NCBI GenBank assembly: GCA_015179025.1
Contig: WHUX01000392.1
Location: 1-33,582 of the forward strand
Direction: 5' to 3'
DNA length: 33,582 bases
DNA from: Terfezia claveryi
Taxonomy: Eukaryota; Ascomycota; Pezizomycetes; Pezizales; Pezizaceae
Position 1 is the stretch's first letter; each line of letters begins with the position of its first letter. The notes beneath the pieces are model-generated. The model did not search any database, had not been told where the DNA came from, and saw only the letters and a program-made list of their open reading frames with translations. Of the stretch, positions 1-9,895 are shown in pieces. The position numbers and the translations under genes are program-made.

Positions 1-118
1 TAAGTATTAGAAAACATTTGTACCATACTGCTAAGAGTTACCTAGAGTTCATATTGATTCTAGGGTCGTTCTATAAGGGCCCAAGTACCTTTGGTAGGGC
101 TGATATCACCCTGTGACA
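1..118 (-). repeat. Partial LTR (LTR1 family), 5' tip, cut by window edge
   Basis: Reverse-complement match to the first ~118 bp of the LTRs at 8391, 19246 and 30400. The LTR tip lies at 118, where the minus strand reads TGTCACAGGGTGATATC, and the polypurine tract of the element follows directly at 119. It is therefore the 3' LTR of a minus-strand element whose remainder lies left of the window. Confidence 0.85.
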
Positions 119-510
119 GTGCCTCCCTCCTTAAGGTTCTTGTCCACAAGAACCTAATTGATCATGCAACAGAATCATTATTGCTACTAACAACAATGGA
201 TGGGGCTTGAGGACCAGTCCTCATGTACGACAGCCAAAACATAGCTGTGTATGTCTCATTGCACCCCTGAGACAATATGGTATAAGAAATACAGGTAAAA
301 CAAAAATATAAAGATAATTCAAAAAACCTAATGCATAATAATAGGAAAAAAAAAGAAAAATCCTTATAAAATAACATTGGGTCCCGAGGCTTATAAGGAT
401 TATCCAGATGGAATTTTCGAATTAAATCGGCTGCTCCATCTTCAGGTTCTCATATAGTTCTCATGTGTTATTATCAGGACCATAACCTTTCCAAGAGACT
501 AAATACATAA
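119..510 (-). pseudogene. 3' end of an LTR1-family chromovirus: chromodomain tail and 3' UTR
   Basis: Reverse complement of the outer chromovirus at about 18850-19245. Read on the minus strand it holds the end of the chromodomain reading frame (about 510 to the stop TAA at 364-366), an AT-rich 3' UTR, a stem-loop (134-142 pairing with 147-155, AGGTTCTTG/CAAGAACCT, 4-nt loop) and the purine tract next to the LTR. Similarity stops abruptly near 510, inside the chromodomain, where a different sequence begins (candidate LTR at 516). The copy is a fragment with no complete coding capacity. The same stem-loop lies at 19209-19230 in the other copy, so it is a family feature. Confidence 0.75.
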
Positions 511-515
511 TACAT

Positions 516-1460
516 TGTAAGGAATACTTGTTTTCTCCTTACTATAAGTCTTGTTTGAACGTTGAAATCTCTTTGGCTATTTTTAGGATATTCTTATCAG
601 ATGTTTAGGACATATTTACTTGTTTAGGTATTTTCCTTAGTTAGATTAGTATATAGATCACTCATATATTAGTGTTGTCTTTCTTTAGCACATTATCTCT
701 TTCCTTTTTCTTTCACTCATTACTGATATGTTTTGTGTGATTAGCGAGCTAACCACTTACTCCTGTTCCAGTTGTCTATCTTGTCCGGTAACTGATGTCA
801 TATCTTATTTTCTCTTCTATTATCAGCCTCATTTCTATTACTTTCTCTAGCATCATCTATAATACAGAACGTATCTAGAATAAGCTATCTTGTATCCATT
901 ATGATCAGGTATCATAATGAGTCTTGATGATTGTCTTTACATGAGTTCGTTAGACTCATAGCCTTAGAAATCTAGTATCTATTAAAGACCTTATTTCCAT
1001 AGCCTTTAGATAGGACAGGATCTCTTTCAGTACCATCTAGTCAAGCAACATCAGAATATACAAGCTACACTGGTAATATTCTTTCTCCAGACCTCTATGA
1101 CTCTTCCGAACACTCCCCATAAATACACCAACAGCTAGCTGCTCTCTGGGACTCCTGTATAGGACCTAGACACCGTGCTTAGCTACCCAACCACGTTAGT
1201 AGAGTCGTATTCATCTCAGAAACACCTATACTAACTTGGCCCACACTTACATTTTTTTTACTTACAAACTAGCTATAAAAATTTTCCTCCTCTTTTTCTA
1301 GGGCTTGATCACCCCTAGTTCCTCTTGAACCTTGACTAGACACTCTAGTCAATTCTTTAGCTACTCTAGCTACTCCTGCACCCGAGCTCAACAAGGCCTG
1401 TGAATCAGTCAGTTACTGTTCTCCTTTGTTATTTCAGAAAACGCCATTATATTCCTGTCA
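516..1460 (+). repeat. Candidate LTR of a third retroelement family (LTR4)
   Basis: The segment starts TGTAAGGAATA and ends TATTCCTGTCA. These ends form an imperfect inverted repeat (9 of 11) with the TG...CA termini expected of an LTR. A TATA-like motif (CTATAAAAAT) lies near 1272, about 190 bp before the end, and a gag-like reading frame begins 90 bp after the end. The left edge coincides with the break in the chromodomain fragment at about 510. No second copy is in the window and no clear target duplication can be seen, so the call rests on termini and context only. Confidence 0.35.
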
Positions 1461-1549
1461 ATACTAGTTATTCAGTACTAGTCTCTTTAGCAACTACACA
1501 GTCTCAGAATCTCAGTAAAAGCCTTGCAAACAAAATTAAGCAAGCTCCA

Positions 1550-2130
1550 ATGGCATCAGAACAACATTCAGTTCTCAGAACCTCTAGTAGACTTTCAGGC
1601 CAAAACCCTAAATTTAGTCCTCTTAAACAGAATCCTAGTTCCAGAACCACATCTAGACAATCGTCTAAGGCAGATGAAGAAGAACTGGAACAGGATCATG
1701 ATGAGTTAGAAGAGTACCAAATGGAAGAAGAAACTCTTAAACCATCAACTCAAGGAAAACGTCTAGCAGTAGTTATTCAGCAACCTACTCCAATCAAGCC
1801 TCAAAAATCCTTTTAGTCTGAACCTAAAGAAGAAAATGAATTACTAACAATGATTACAAATTTGTCTACATTCTATTACTAGCACAAACCTAGAGCTAAA
1901 ATATTTAGTAATGATTATAAAAGATTTATCCAATTAATCAAAGCTAGTTCAGAATTAGCTAAGGAACTTAAACAACAAAACATTCTAGGACAATTTCCCA
2001 TCACACCAAAAAAACCAGCAAGATATGGATCAGATCATTTAGAAATTCCTACAGTACTACAAAAAGCTAAAGAAACTCACCCAAGTTTCCTATCTCATAT
2101 AAAAAAGGAATTCTATGAAACTTTCTGGCC
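1550..2130 (+). pseudogene. Gag-like retroelement pseudogene, truncated
   Basis: An ATG at 1550 opens a frame with a Ser/Arg-rich N-terminus, then an acidic stretch (EEELEQDHDELEEYQMEEE), then a Lys-rich region. The frame is broken by TAG at 1814-1816 and TAG at 1880-1882, each one C-to-T step from CAG, and otherwise stays open through a helical, charged region to about 2130, where base composition changes sharply. Its position just after a candidate LTR, the basic/acidic low-complexity N-terminus and the absence of a known enzyme motif suggest a gag precursor. I recognise no zinc knuckle or protease, and I cannot assign a family. Confidence 0.35.
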
Positions 2131-2420
2131 CAGGAATAGGGTGCGCCATAGGGCGAGTACAACTTGGACCTGGTCACTAAGACCCGCCTTGGCAAGCAAG
2201 TTTTGGAGTTTCAACAACGCGCCGAGTCGGCTTTCCTGTCCTACAACTCGACTCGCGATTAATTGGTAATCTACAGATTACTTGCCAAGCCTACCCTGTT
2301 TCCTTTTTTTTTTTATTGTTTTGTACCGACTATTCTATAATCTCATCACATTTAACACCCTCATTCCATTCTCCTATATCTTCGTTGTCTTTGTATGACC
2401 GATTCTTTCTACCTTCACAG
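2131..2420 (+). other. GC-rich exon-like fragment, then spacer
   Basis: From about 2131 the sequence switches from AT-rich to GC-rich with codon-like G/C third positions. One plus frame stays open for about 40 codons from 2150 and includes LVTKTRLGKQVLEFQQRAES, then meets TAA. It may be a captured exon or the edge of another element; there is no recognisable domain. From about 2290 to 2420 I see only T-rich spacer. Confidence 0.2.
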
Positions 2421-2695
2421 GTTGCTTGCATGGTGCTAGATTGCTTGTCTCATATTCCTTGTACTATTACGGATTGTATACACTGTGCCCGATTGCCTGT
2501 CACGGATTCCTTGCACTGTCACGGATTCCTTGCTTCTTTCACTATACCAGATTGCCAGTCACGGATTGCTTGCACTGTCATGGATTGCTTGCACTGTCAT
2601 GGATTGCTTGCACTGTTATAGATTGCTTGCACTGTCATGGATTGCTTGTACTGTCACAGATTACTTGCACTGTCACGGATTGCTTCCACCCACTG
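2421..2695 (+). repeat. 19-bp minisatellite
   Basis: Tandem repeat of the 19-bp unit GGATTGCTTGCACTGTCAT. Units are nearly perfect between about 2555 and 2690 and degenerate from 2421. Because 19 is not a multiple of 3, all three plus frames read the same cysteine-rich peptide out of phase; the overlapping ORFs here are a by-product of the repeat. Confidence 0.85.
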
Positions 2696-3000
2696 ACGAA
2701 TAATACTAGCAATCTGTACTACACGGCCAAACAAAATTCTTACCTAAATATCGGTTAAGAAATATATTAATATACCTTAAATAAATCACAAGACCTGTCA
2801 CCATGACTATAACAAAAATCCTTACCACATCCTACAAAACCTGAAAAATCCTTCCTAACCTTACTTGAGTTTACCAATAATCCCCTATAAATCAATTTAT
2901 ACAACTATATAATATAGAAAGAAAAAAAAAAAACTCTTCAAAGCAAAATTAAATGCCCTAAACATTCCCTAAAAAAAGCACTTGGCTGGTGGGATGGTGT
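2696..3000. other. AT-rich spacer, no feature seen
   Basis: AT-rich DNA with an A12-type run near 2920. I see no open frame, repeat or terminus in it. Confidence 0.5.
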
Positions 3001-3275
3001 TCAACTGGTAGGAAGTTGGGTACTAGAACTTAATTCGCCAAAGATTCCAATATTTACCTTGGGTGTCAGGCGTTCAGGTATCTGTGTTCCTTGGTAATTG
3101 ACATCTAAACCGGAATCGTATAACATCAGGGCAGTCCCTCTTCGACCGTTGATGTAAACCTCCCACGTTGTGGTTGTTCTTGTAACTATATATTTTATCT
3201 TCAGTAACAGTAAACCTTCTGCTAGGTGATGTATGGTATGCTAACATAAAGGAATGATTATTGGGTACCTGCGCC

Positions 3276-3426
3276 TCCTCCTCCTACTGCCCCTCCGCCT
3301 GCTACTGCCCCCACCATTGCTGCTGCTTCTCCTCCTCCTCCTGCCCCTGGTCCTGCTCCGGCTGCTGCTGCTGCTGCTACCACTGCCTCTGGTCCTCCCC
3401 CTGCCCCTGGTCCTACTCCTGCTACT
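3276..3426. repeat. GCT/CCT trinucleotide-rich block, left half
   Basis: Imperfect (CCT)n, (GCT)n and CCCCTGGTCCTGCTCC motifs. The same motif set resumes after the solo LTR at 4893-5010, showing that the LTR landed inside one low-complexity block. All frames on both strands stay open because of the trinucleotide structure. Confidence 0.8.
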
Positions 3427-4887
3427 TGTCACGGGGGCCCTATTAACTGATAGCGCTCTTGCAACTATTAGGACGGCCGTAATTTCCTACCGCAACGATA
3501 TCTATTCTGCAACACAGAATATCAATCCTATAGCAGTAAAGTTTAGTCCAACAATAGTTCCTCATGACGGGTCTTATTTTGTAACAAAAAATAAATCCTA
3601 TATCACTTAAACGTAAAGTTAACTTCAAGACTTAGAACTTTGTAGGCTTCGTGTACTCAAGGTGCTCTTGCTTTCGAATACTCGCTGGTGGTAGAATGAA
3701 TTCAACCGGAACTACTTGCACTATTTATATCCCATGGTGTTCATAGATATTCTTATGATAAAAATATTTTATAAAACGCGGGCCTACCTGTCACCTTGGA
3801 ATTTCTTCCTAAGTGTTATGCCATCCACACCTTTGTTAATACAGGTGCTATCTGCACTCGTTATCACAAGTTACTAACCCAAACGTAGAGAATATTCCCA
3901 TGTCTGCATTTTATACGTACTTTGCTTATAGCTCGCTTATCCAATTAAAGAATTCTTATCCGAGACAACTAAATTCAATTCCAGATACGTTACCAATCCC
4001 CGATACTATCGAATTACCATCCGACAATATCCGAAGGCATCTAATTATGTTTCCTGCAATATTCACTTAATAGTGTCTAGTGTCCATTGAAAATAATTTT
4101 CAACTGCACATAACTCTATGAATAGAGAACCGTAGGTCACAAGTAGATTACCATTGGAAAGGTATCAACGCATAGAAGATTATAGAATCTTAGTTTATTG
4201 TGATACCCAAATTATTCACGGAGTTATTACCAATAATAAGTAAACCTCCTCGTGGACCTATATGACCATATTAAAAGTCTTATATCTCCATGAGTTTAAC
4301 TCCGATCGTAAAAAGGATTGCAGAAATGGAATCGGGACGAAGAGTAGGCCTAGATAGAACCTTAAAACATTAAATTCGGAGAACTTTATGTTTTGGCTCT
4401 ACCTTTGGCCTCTGTCCTGGGCGCACTCCCTTATAGTGTCACCGGACGCACTTTGGTCTAAAGTGCGCCCTCGGTCCTTCATTTTTTTAGTTATTTTTAC
4501 CGAATTATTTTCCTGCAGTTCAGGGTAATAATTCAATATTCAGGGTAACGCCCAGACTTCAGGGTAACAGCTAATAGCTAGTATATGTATGCATATAGCC
4601 AGCATATTGATCTGGGTATAACTATTGAACCATTAACCGGATACTTATGAAACTTAAACCGTAGCTCTCTTAAGGGTCTATCGACGTTCCATAAGGGTCT
4701 TAACCATCTAGGATGATTATAAACCACTCCAAGGTTCATACCCGTTTCATATACTTAACTCTTATAGATAAGTATTAGAAACGTTTACACCACACTGCTA
4801 AGAGTGTACCTAGAGTTCATATAGATTCTAGGGTCGTTCTATAAGGGCCCAAGTACCTTTGGTAGAGCTGGATGTCACCCCGTGATA
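3427..4887 (-). mobile_element. Solo LTR1 (1461 bp), minus orientation
   Basis: Full-length reverse-complement copy of the LTRs at 8391-9852 and 19246-20705, with no internal element sequence on either side. Both flanks belong to the same trinucleotide block. The flanking 5-mers are CTACT (3422-3426) and CTGCT (4888-4892), an imperfect target duplication differing by one transition. The likely origin is recombination between the two LTRs of a full element. Confidence 0.9.
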
Positions 4888-4892
4888 CTGCT

Positions 4893-4944
4893 ACTGCTGC
4901 TTCTACTACCACCGCCCTTAGTCCTCCCCCTGCCCCTGGTCCTG

Positions 4945-4981
<37 letters not shown>

Positions 4982-5035
4982 TCCTCCTGCCCGTGCTGCT
5001 GCTGCTAATCCTCCTCCTTTGGCTGGTCTCGGTAC
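4893..5035. repeat. GCT/CCT trinucleotide-rich block, right half
   Basis: Continuation of the block at 3276-3426, with about ten consecutive GCT units near 4950-4980. On the plus strand it reads Pro/Ala-rich, on the minus strand Gly/Ala-rich. Confidence 0.8.
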
Positions 5036-5100
5036 TGCACGCCATCCTCTTTTTGCTTTTTTGGTCATTCGTCGGCTCACAAGAGGTACATGTGGAAATG

Positions 5101-5140
5101 TGTTATAGGATAACACACACGTAGGAACGCTACGTGTGTG
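5101..5140. promoter_or_regulatory. Two consecutive hairpins at the LTR2 left end
   Basis: TGTTAT-AGG-ATAACA is directly followed by an 11-bp inverted repeat, CACACACGTAG (5114-5124) and CTACGTGTGTG (5130-5140), with a 5-nt loop. A similar repeat recurs near the right end (6074-6082 with 6089-6097). The role is unknown; protein-binding sites or recombination signals are possible. Confidence 0.6.
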
Positions 5141-5415
5141 ACCAGGGGGAGGCTGAGACGGGAGGCAAGGGCAAGAGGCAAGAGGGGCAGAGGGCAGGGG
5201 ACACAAGACACGTGGAAGCAGTTGCCGCGTGTGTCAAGGGAGGCAGTGTTACAAACCCTCTCGAATCATGATCCTGACCCCACTCGATATCGCCGGCAAC
5301 CCACGCACTTGCCAAAGTATATCATGTGACTATGTTCTCGACCCTGCCTCTCCTGGCTAGCCGACATCCGACCGCATCCCGGAAGTCCTAGTCGCTTGCT
5401 TATGGATTTGACACT

Positions 5416-5625
5416 TGAGAGTCGAACCAAAACTGGCACGACTCTCAAACTAGAAAATACCTTAGAAAACCTCGAACCTTATTTTGACCCGAACCTTATG
5501 TGAGAGTCGAACCAAAACTGGCACGACTCTCAGATTTAGGAAATACCCCGGAAACCCTCGAACCCTATTTTGACCCAGACCTTATTTGAGAGTCGAACTA
5601 AAACTGGCACGACTCTCAGATTGGG
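5416..5625 (+). repeat. 86-bp repeat, three copies, in LTR2 U3
   Basis: Copies start at 5416, 5501 and 5587. Each begins with a hairpin, TGAGAGTCG...CGACTCTCA, with a 13-14-nt loop. All three copies are also present in the LTR2 at the right edge (about 32945-33150). Position upstream of the TATA box suggests enhancer-like repeats, which is inference. Confidence 0.8.
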
Positions 5626-5868
5626 AACAACCTGCTCTTACTCAAAACTCTTTCTTTAGCTTATCAGAAATTTCACCTTCGCTTATGTACAATTCTTCAG
5701 GTCTTCTGTTCGCACCAGCGTTATCCGTTATTGCCAGACGCCTCGTTCTCGACGATCTCACAGGATCCATGTATCCGTGAGCTGGCTTGCGTATTCATCT
5801 TCCGTTATGCTTTGTCTAGACCGTTGTGTTAGCCAAAAAGGTGTTGTTCGAGATGGAGACAGGATCTC

Positions 5869-5876
5869 TATAAAAG
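5869..5876 (+). promoter_or_regulatory. TATA box of LTR2
   Basis: TATAAAAG followed by a T/C-rich segment. Conserved in the second LTR2 copy at about 33400. It sets the plus orientation of the LTR. Confidence 0.55.
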
Positions 5877-6120
5877 AAGCCTGTTCTTGTCGTCTGTATT
5901 CTGTTTCTTTTTTCCCCACGCAACAACTTGTCTACCTTCCTGTACCTAGTTGTTATACGAATATATCTGCACCACTGTTCTTGAGTGTAGCTCAGACTAC
6001 CTCGCCTTCTCAACCTTGACCTCGATACCTCGCTTGACTTTGGTTTTGCCCGATGTCCCTAGGCACCTGATCACACACGTAGAGCTCCCTACGTGTGCGA
6101 TACCTCGACACTCACGTCCA

Positions 6121-6186
6121 TCACCTGCGATCGCAGGTGATACCCCGAACCAGAATAAGTCGTTGTTTCCCGCGTCGACGCGGGAA
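6121..6186. promoter_or_regulatory. Two perfect 20-bp palindromes near the LTR2 right end
   Basis: TCACCTGCGATCGCAGGTGA at 6121-6140 and TTCCCGCGTCGACGCGGGAA at 6167-6186 are both perfectly self-complementary and 26 bp apart. The other LTR2 copy is cut by the window edge before this point, so conservation cannot be checked here. Confidence 0.7.
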
Positions 6187-6217
6187 TTACCTTCCAACCT
6201 CCGTCCATAACAAAATG

Positions 6218-6385
6218 CCTCCAGCATATTACCTCTGGCCAATATATTCGCCTGAATTTTATGTCATAGTCTAACATCCCGCTGTAAGATTGTTTGTCTA
6301 TTGTGTGTTTCACTGCCTTATGTTGCAATCAGGTTCACCGCTTTTTCCGTATTCATGATTAGTCTTATTTGTCCATGACAGCATC
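6218..6385. other. Short stretch between LTR2 and Plavaka-1
   Basis: The first ~35 bp are the putative 5' exon of the split minus-strand gene, with an acceptor-like ATTCAG on the minus strand at about 6253. Beyond it only short frames occur and I recognise nothing. Confidence 0.3.
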
Positions 6386-6429
6386 CATCACGAAAGAATT
6401 TTCTGCGCCGCAACGCCCCACAGGACGCC

Positions 6430-6660
6430 CTGATGTACTTCTTTAATACTTGTCCCACCCCTGATGCCCTGTAGCCGTTGTTGCCCTAATGTCTACTTCC
6501 AGCAGTAGCCCGCCATGATCCCTCCTAGTCCCAAGGCACCCTGACGTACTATACCAATACTTGTCCCGCCCCTGACACCCTATGGCCATTGTCACCCTAA
6601 CGTCTACTTCCAGCAGTGGCCCGCCATAATCCTTCCTGGTGCCTTGATGGTCTATACTGA
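6430..6660 (+). repeat. Subterminal ~111-bp tandem repeat, about two copies
   Basis: Copies start at about 6430 and 6541 and share TACTTGTCC, CCCTGA and TCTACTTCCAGCAGT with the same spacing; a partial third begins near 6643. The minus-strand ORF across it (6443-6784) merely reads the repeat. Subterminal repeats are usual in CACTA-like elements, where the transposase binds. Confidence 0.6.
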
Positions 6661-6999
6661 CACTTGTCACCTCCATGACGCCACGTCGCCCATGTACTGC
6701 AAGCTCAACCCCTAGAGATTTGCCGCCATGATCCTCCTGTCCCCAGGGTCGTTGCAATGTCAACCCTCGAGCAATTGCTACCATGATCCTCCAGTGCCAC
6801 TGACCACCCCCTATCCACTCTACTGTCTACTATTCCTCTCCTCATTATATGTATACTCATCCTGTACCACCTAAGGCCTTACAAGGTCTCACTGGCACTC
6901 TCACGAGTCCCGTCGCCCTCGATACCCACTCACAATCTAATAGTCGTATTGATTTTTGAACACTCGTACTCCCAATTCCCGCATTATTCTATTCATTAA
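6661..6999. other. Plavaka-1 3' untranslated/subterminal DNA
   Basis: C-rich DNA between the subterminal repeat and the end of the transposase homology. No frame or motif that I can support. Confidence 0.35.
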
Positions 7000-8390
7000 T
7001 ATCCTAACTATTCTAATCATTCAAATCATTCTACATATTAAAATCAATCCTATTATTAACCAACCAGACCCTCTTAGCCTCCACTGGTATCAAATATGCC
7101 ATCCCCTCTATGTCCGAAATCTTGATAACATGTATTGCTCCTTAGTCCTCGCGTTTTTCTATCCTTATCATCCCTTCCTCACTATACAGTCTGCTAGATC
7201 CTTTTACTCTCAAAAACCTTATATATGCCACCTCAAATGTTCTTCCCACCCCATTCTAGATCCTGAAAATCCCCTCCAGCCTAGCTACAGTACGACCATC
7301 GAGTTGTCCACTGCTCTCTTGTGACCGTGGCCTCATCCTTACCCAAATCCAATCTGCCCTAATATTTCCACGCCTCCTAAAGTCCCTATTCCATGTCCAG
7401 CGAACATGGTGAGTTTCTAAACCATCTCCTTGAAATTGCTGCACTGCTACTGCGATACTAGTTAGATATTGCCCTTGGTATTTCTCGATCCCCTCCATGT
7501 CTGCTGTAGCAACTCCCCAATAACTATTCGAGCGTAGATAATCCTGAAACTTGCCAATTAAGTTCTGGATTTAGAGTATTTGTACAAGGACTAACAAGGG
7601 TTCTGCTATTGCGTTCCATGCCAGTAGTTGGCTAGTCAATCTATGATGGTCATAGTTTCTACCTATAGTTTCTGCATCCTTTCTGATTGTCATAATCAGA
7701 GCCTTCACCTCACCATCGAATGAAACATCCTTATCTCATGAACATAAATTCAACTCCAACATTCTAAATACGTGATCCCTTAAATGTGTGTCAAGGATTT
7801 GGATTGTTGCATTAACCATATTCGACCGCTTATAGGCATCCTTCAGAGGCTTGTGGAAGGATTCCGTAATCTTTATCGAATACTGTGGGAGGGTTCTGAA
7901 TTGAATGACCTGTTCCGCGTAATGGGTCAGAAGGTGCAGCTTCGGGTGGTTAAATGTCGACTGAGCCAGCATGTCGGCCACTAGCAGTTCTTGTTCCTGA
8001 CGATTTGCAGATGCTCGGCTTGCCTTTTGCATGGCAGTGGCCGGAAAGCAACTCGAAATCATTGCCTGACGAGCCTGTGTCACTGCAAGATCCTTAGAAG
8101 CCCCCTTTGCCTTCTTGTAGTCAGTCTTGCTTGCACGGAATTCACCAAATACATGACGATACCTATGGAAATCCTGTAGTTACTTAGTCATATATTGGAT
8201 TGTCTCCCCAGTATGACTTCGATATTGCGCAATTAAGCAGAAGTCCAATAGTGCACGAACGGCCCATATGGCAATTTTCACGTCAGCCTGAGCAGCTGGT
8301 CCCAGACAGCTGGTGTCCTTTTCATGACGCATGGCGGCTGTAAAACAACTAAGAATTACCCATCCTATACCTCACATTTCTGTACCACTC
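7000..8390 (-). pseudogene. Plavaka-1 transposase, C-terminal part (pseudogene)
   Basis: Minus-strand homology to the Plavaka-2 transposase of this window: a segment with LLTHYAEQVIQFRTLPQYS and LKDAYKRSN (8083-7736), then DWIWVR (near 7370) and a final VNNRI-like stretch near 7040. Frames are broken by several stops and at least one frameshift, for example TAG-type stops near 8185 and 7573. The fragment begins exactly at the 5' LTR of the outer chromovirus, in a WSG codon context, and the preceding codons are found at 20706. It is thus the downstream half of the same gene as 20706-22445. Inactive. Confidence 0.85.
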
Positions 8391-9852
8391 TGTCACGGGG
8401 TGACATCCAGCCCTACCAAAGGTACTTGGGCCCTCATAGAACGACCCTAGAATCTGTATAGACTCTAGGTACACTCTTAGCAGTGTGGTGCAAACATTTC
8501 TAATACTTATCTATAAAAGTTAAGTATATGAAACGGGTATGAACCTCGGAATAGTTTATAATCATCTTAGATGGTTAGGAACCTTATGGAACAACCATAG
8601 ACCCTTGAGGGAGCTACGGTTTAAGTTTTATAAGTATCCGATTAAAGGTTCAATAGTTATACCCAGATTAATATGCTATCAATATGCATATATATACTAG
8701 CTATATTAGCTGTTACTCTGAAGTCTTGGCGTTACCCTGAATTGCTGATTATTACCCTGAACTTAAGGAAATTAATTCGGTAAAAATAACTAAAAAAATG
8801 AAGGACCAAGAGCGCACTTTAGACCAAAGTGCGTCCAGTGACACTATAAAGGAGTGCGTCTAGGACAAAGGCCAAAGGTAGGGCCAAAACATAAAGTTCT
8901 CCGGATTTAATGTTTCAAGGTTCTATCTAGGTCTACTCTTCGTCCCGATTCCATTTCTGCAATCCTTTTTACGATCGGAGTTAAACTCATGGAGATATAA
9001 GACTTTTAATATAGTCATATAGGTCTACGAGGAGGTTTATGTATTTTTAGTAATAACTCCGTGAATAATTTGGGTATCGAGATAAACTAAGATTCTATAA
9101 TCTTCTATGCATTGACACCTTTCCAATGGTAATGTACTTATGACCCACGGTTCTCTATTCATAGAGTTATGTGCAGTTGAAAATTATTTTCAATGGACAC
9201 TAGACACTATTAAGTGAATATTGCCGGAAACATAATTAGATACCTTCGGATATTGTCGGATGGTAATTCAATAGTATCAAGGATTGGTAACGTATCTGAA
9301 ATTGAATTTAGTTGTCTCGGATAAGAAGTCTTTAATGGGATAAGCGAGCTATAAGCGAAGTATATATAACATACTGATATGGGAATATTCTCTACGTTCG
9401 GGTTTGTAATCTGTGACAACGAGTACAGATAGCAACTACATTAACAAAGGTGTGGATGGCATATCACTTAGGAAGAAATTCTAGGGTGACAGGTAGGCCC
9501 ACGTTTTATAAAATATTTTTATCATTAGAATATCTACGAACACTACAGGATATAAATAGTACAAGTAGTTCTGGTTGAATTTATTCTACCATCAGCAAGT
9601 ATTTGAAAGCAAGAGCACCTTGAGTACACGAAGCCTACAAAGTTCTAAGTCTTGAGTTAACTTTATATTTAAGCAACATAGGATTTATTTTGTGTTGCGA
9701 AATAAAATCCATCACGAGGAACTACTGTTGGACTAAACTTTACTACTATAGGATTGACATTCTGTGTTGCGGAATAGATATCGTTGCGCTAGGAAATTAT
9801 GGCCGTCCTAATAGTTACAAGAGCACTATCAGTTAATAGGGCCCCCATGACA
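8391..9852 (+). repeat. 5' LTR of outer chromovirus (LTR1)
   Basis: TGTCACGGGGTGACATCC...ATGACA, 1462 bp. The first 15 bases form the hairpin TGTCAC-GGG-GTGACA. A conserved imperfect hairpin (GCGCACTTTAGACCAAAGTG) lies in U3 near 8813. The TATA box is at 9551. Confidence 0.93.
9551..9558 (+). promoter_or_regulatory. TATA box of LTR1
   Basis: TATAAATA, kept in every full LTR1 copy here (about 20406 and 31560 on plus, and in the minus solo copy). Transcription would start in the following ~100 bp. Confidence 0.55.
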
Positions 9853-9854
9853 TT

Positions 9855-9863
9855 ACTTTGTAG
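9855..9863 (+). promoter_or_regulatory. Candidate self-priming primer-binding site, outer element
   Basis: ACTTTGTAG begins two bases after the 5' LTR and is perfectly complementary to CTACAAAGT at 9635-9643 in the LTR, 84 bp after the TATA box. No TGG that would fit a tRNA 3' end adjoins the LTR. Self-priming is known for the Tf1/sushi group of chromoviruses; its use here is inference. Confidence 0.45.
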
Positions 9864-9895
9864 CCAGTGATTCTCGTGATCATTTGCTATTATAT

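Larger units (their letters stand above)
5101..6212 (+). mobile_element. Solo LTR2 (1112 bp) with perfect 5-bp target duplication
   Basis: Bounded by TGTTATAGG at 5101 and CCATAACA at 6212, which give a 6-bp inverted terminus (TGTTAT/ATAACA). Flanked by a perfect AAATG duplication (5096-5100 and 6213-6217). A second copy starts at 32633. Orientation is inferred from a TATAAAAG box at 5869 with pyrimidine-rich sequence downstream, so U3 is the left part and R-U5 the right. U3 holds a three-fold 86-bp repeat. No internal retroelement sequence adjoins it. Confidence 0.9.
3001..6252 (-). pseudogene. Low-complexity intron-bearing gene split by two solo LTRs
   Basis: On the minus strand an open frame runs from an acceptor-like CAG near 6252, through 6213, jumps LTR2, continues 5100-4888, jumps solo LTR1, continues 3426-3269, crosses a candidate 50-bp intron (3268-3219, GTACCC...CTAGCAG) and ends at TGA 3003-3001. 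Removing each LTR with one target-duplication copy, and the intron, keeps one frame throughout. The product would be a short basic segment (MTKKAKRGWRAVPRP), a long Gly/Ala/Pro-rich region and a C-terminal segment with TWEVYINGRRGTALMLYDSG. That last motif faintly resembles a retropepsin D-S-G site, so this may be an old gag-protease remnant rather than a cellular gene. The trinucleotide repeats also leave the plus strand open, so strand is not certain. Function unknown. Confidence 0.35.

Noticed and set aside
2316..2758. Three overlapping cysteine-rich ORFs
   Set aside because: They are the same 19-bp minisatellite read in three frames.
3241..3610. Arg/Ser-rich minus-strand and Leu-rich plus-strand ORFs over the trinucleotide block
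   Set aside because: Products of GCT/CCT repeats read in alternative frames; they run into the solo LTR.
6443..6784. 113-codon minus-strand ORF
   Set aside because: It reads a subterminal tandem repeat in the Plavaka-1 end; no domain and no intron or start context.
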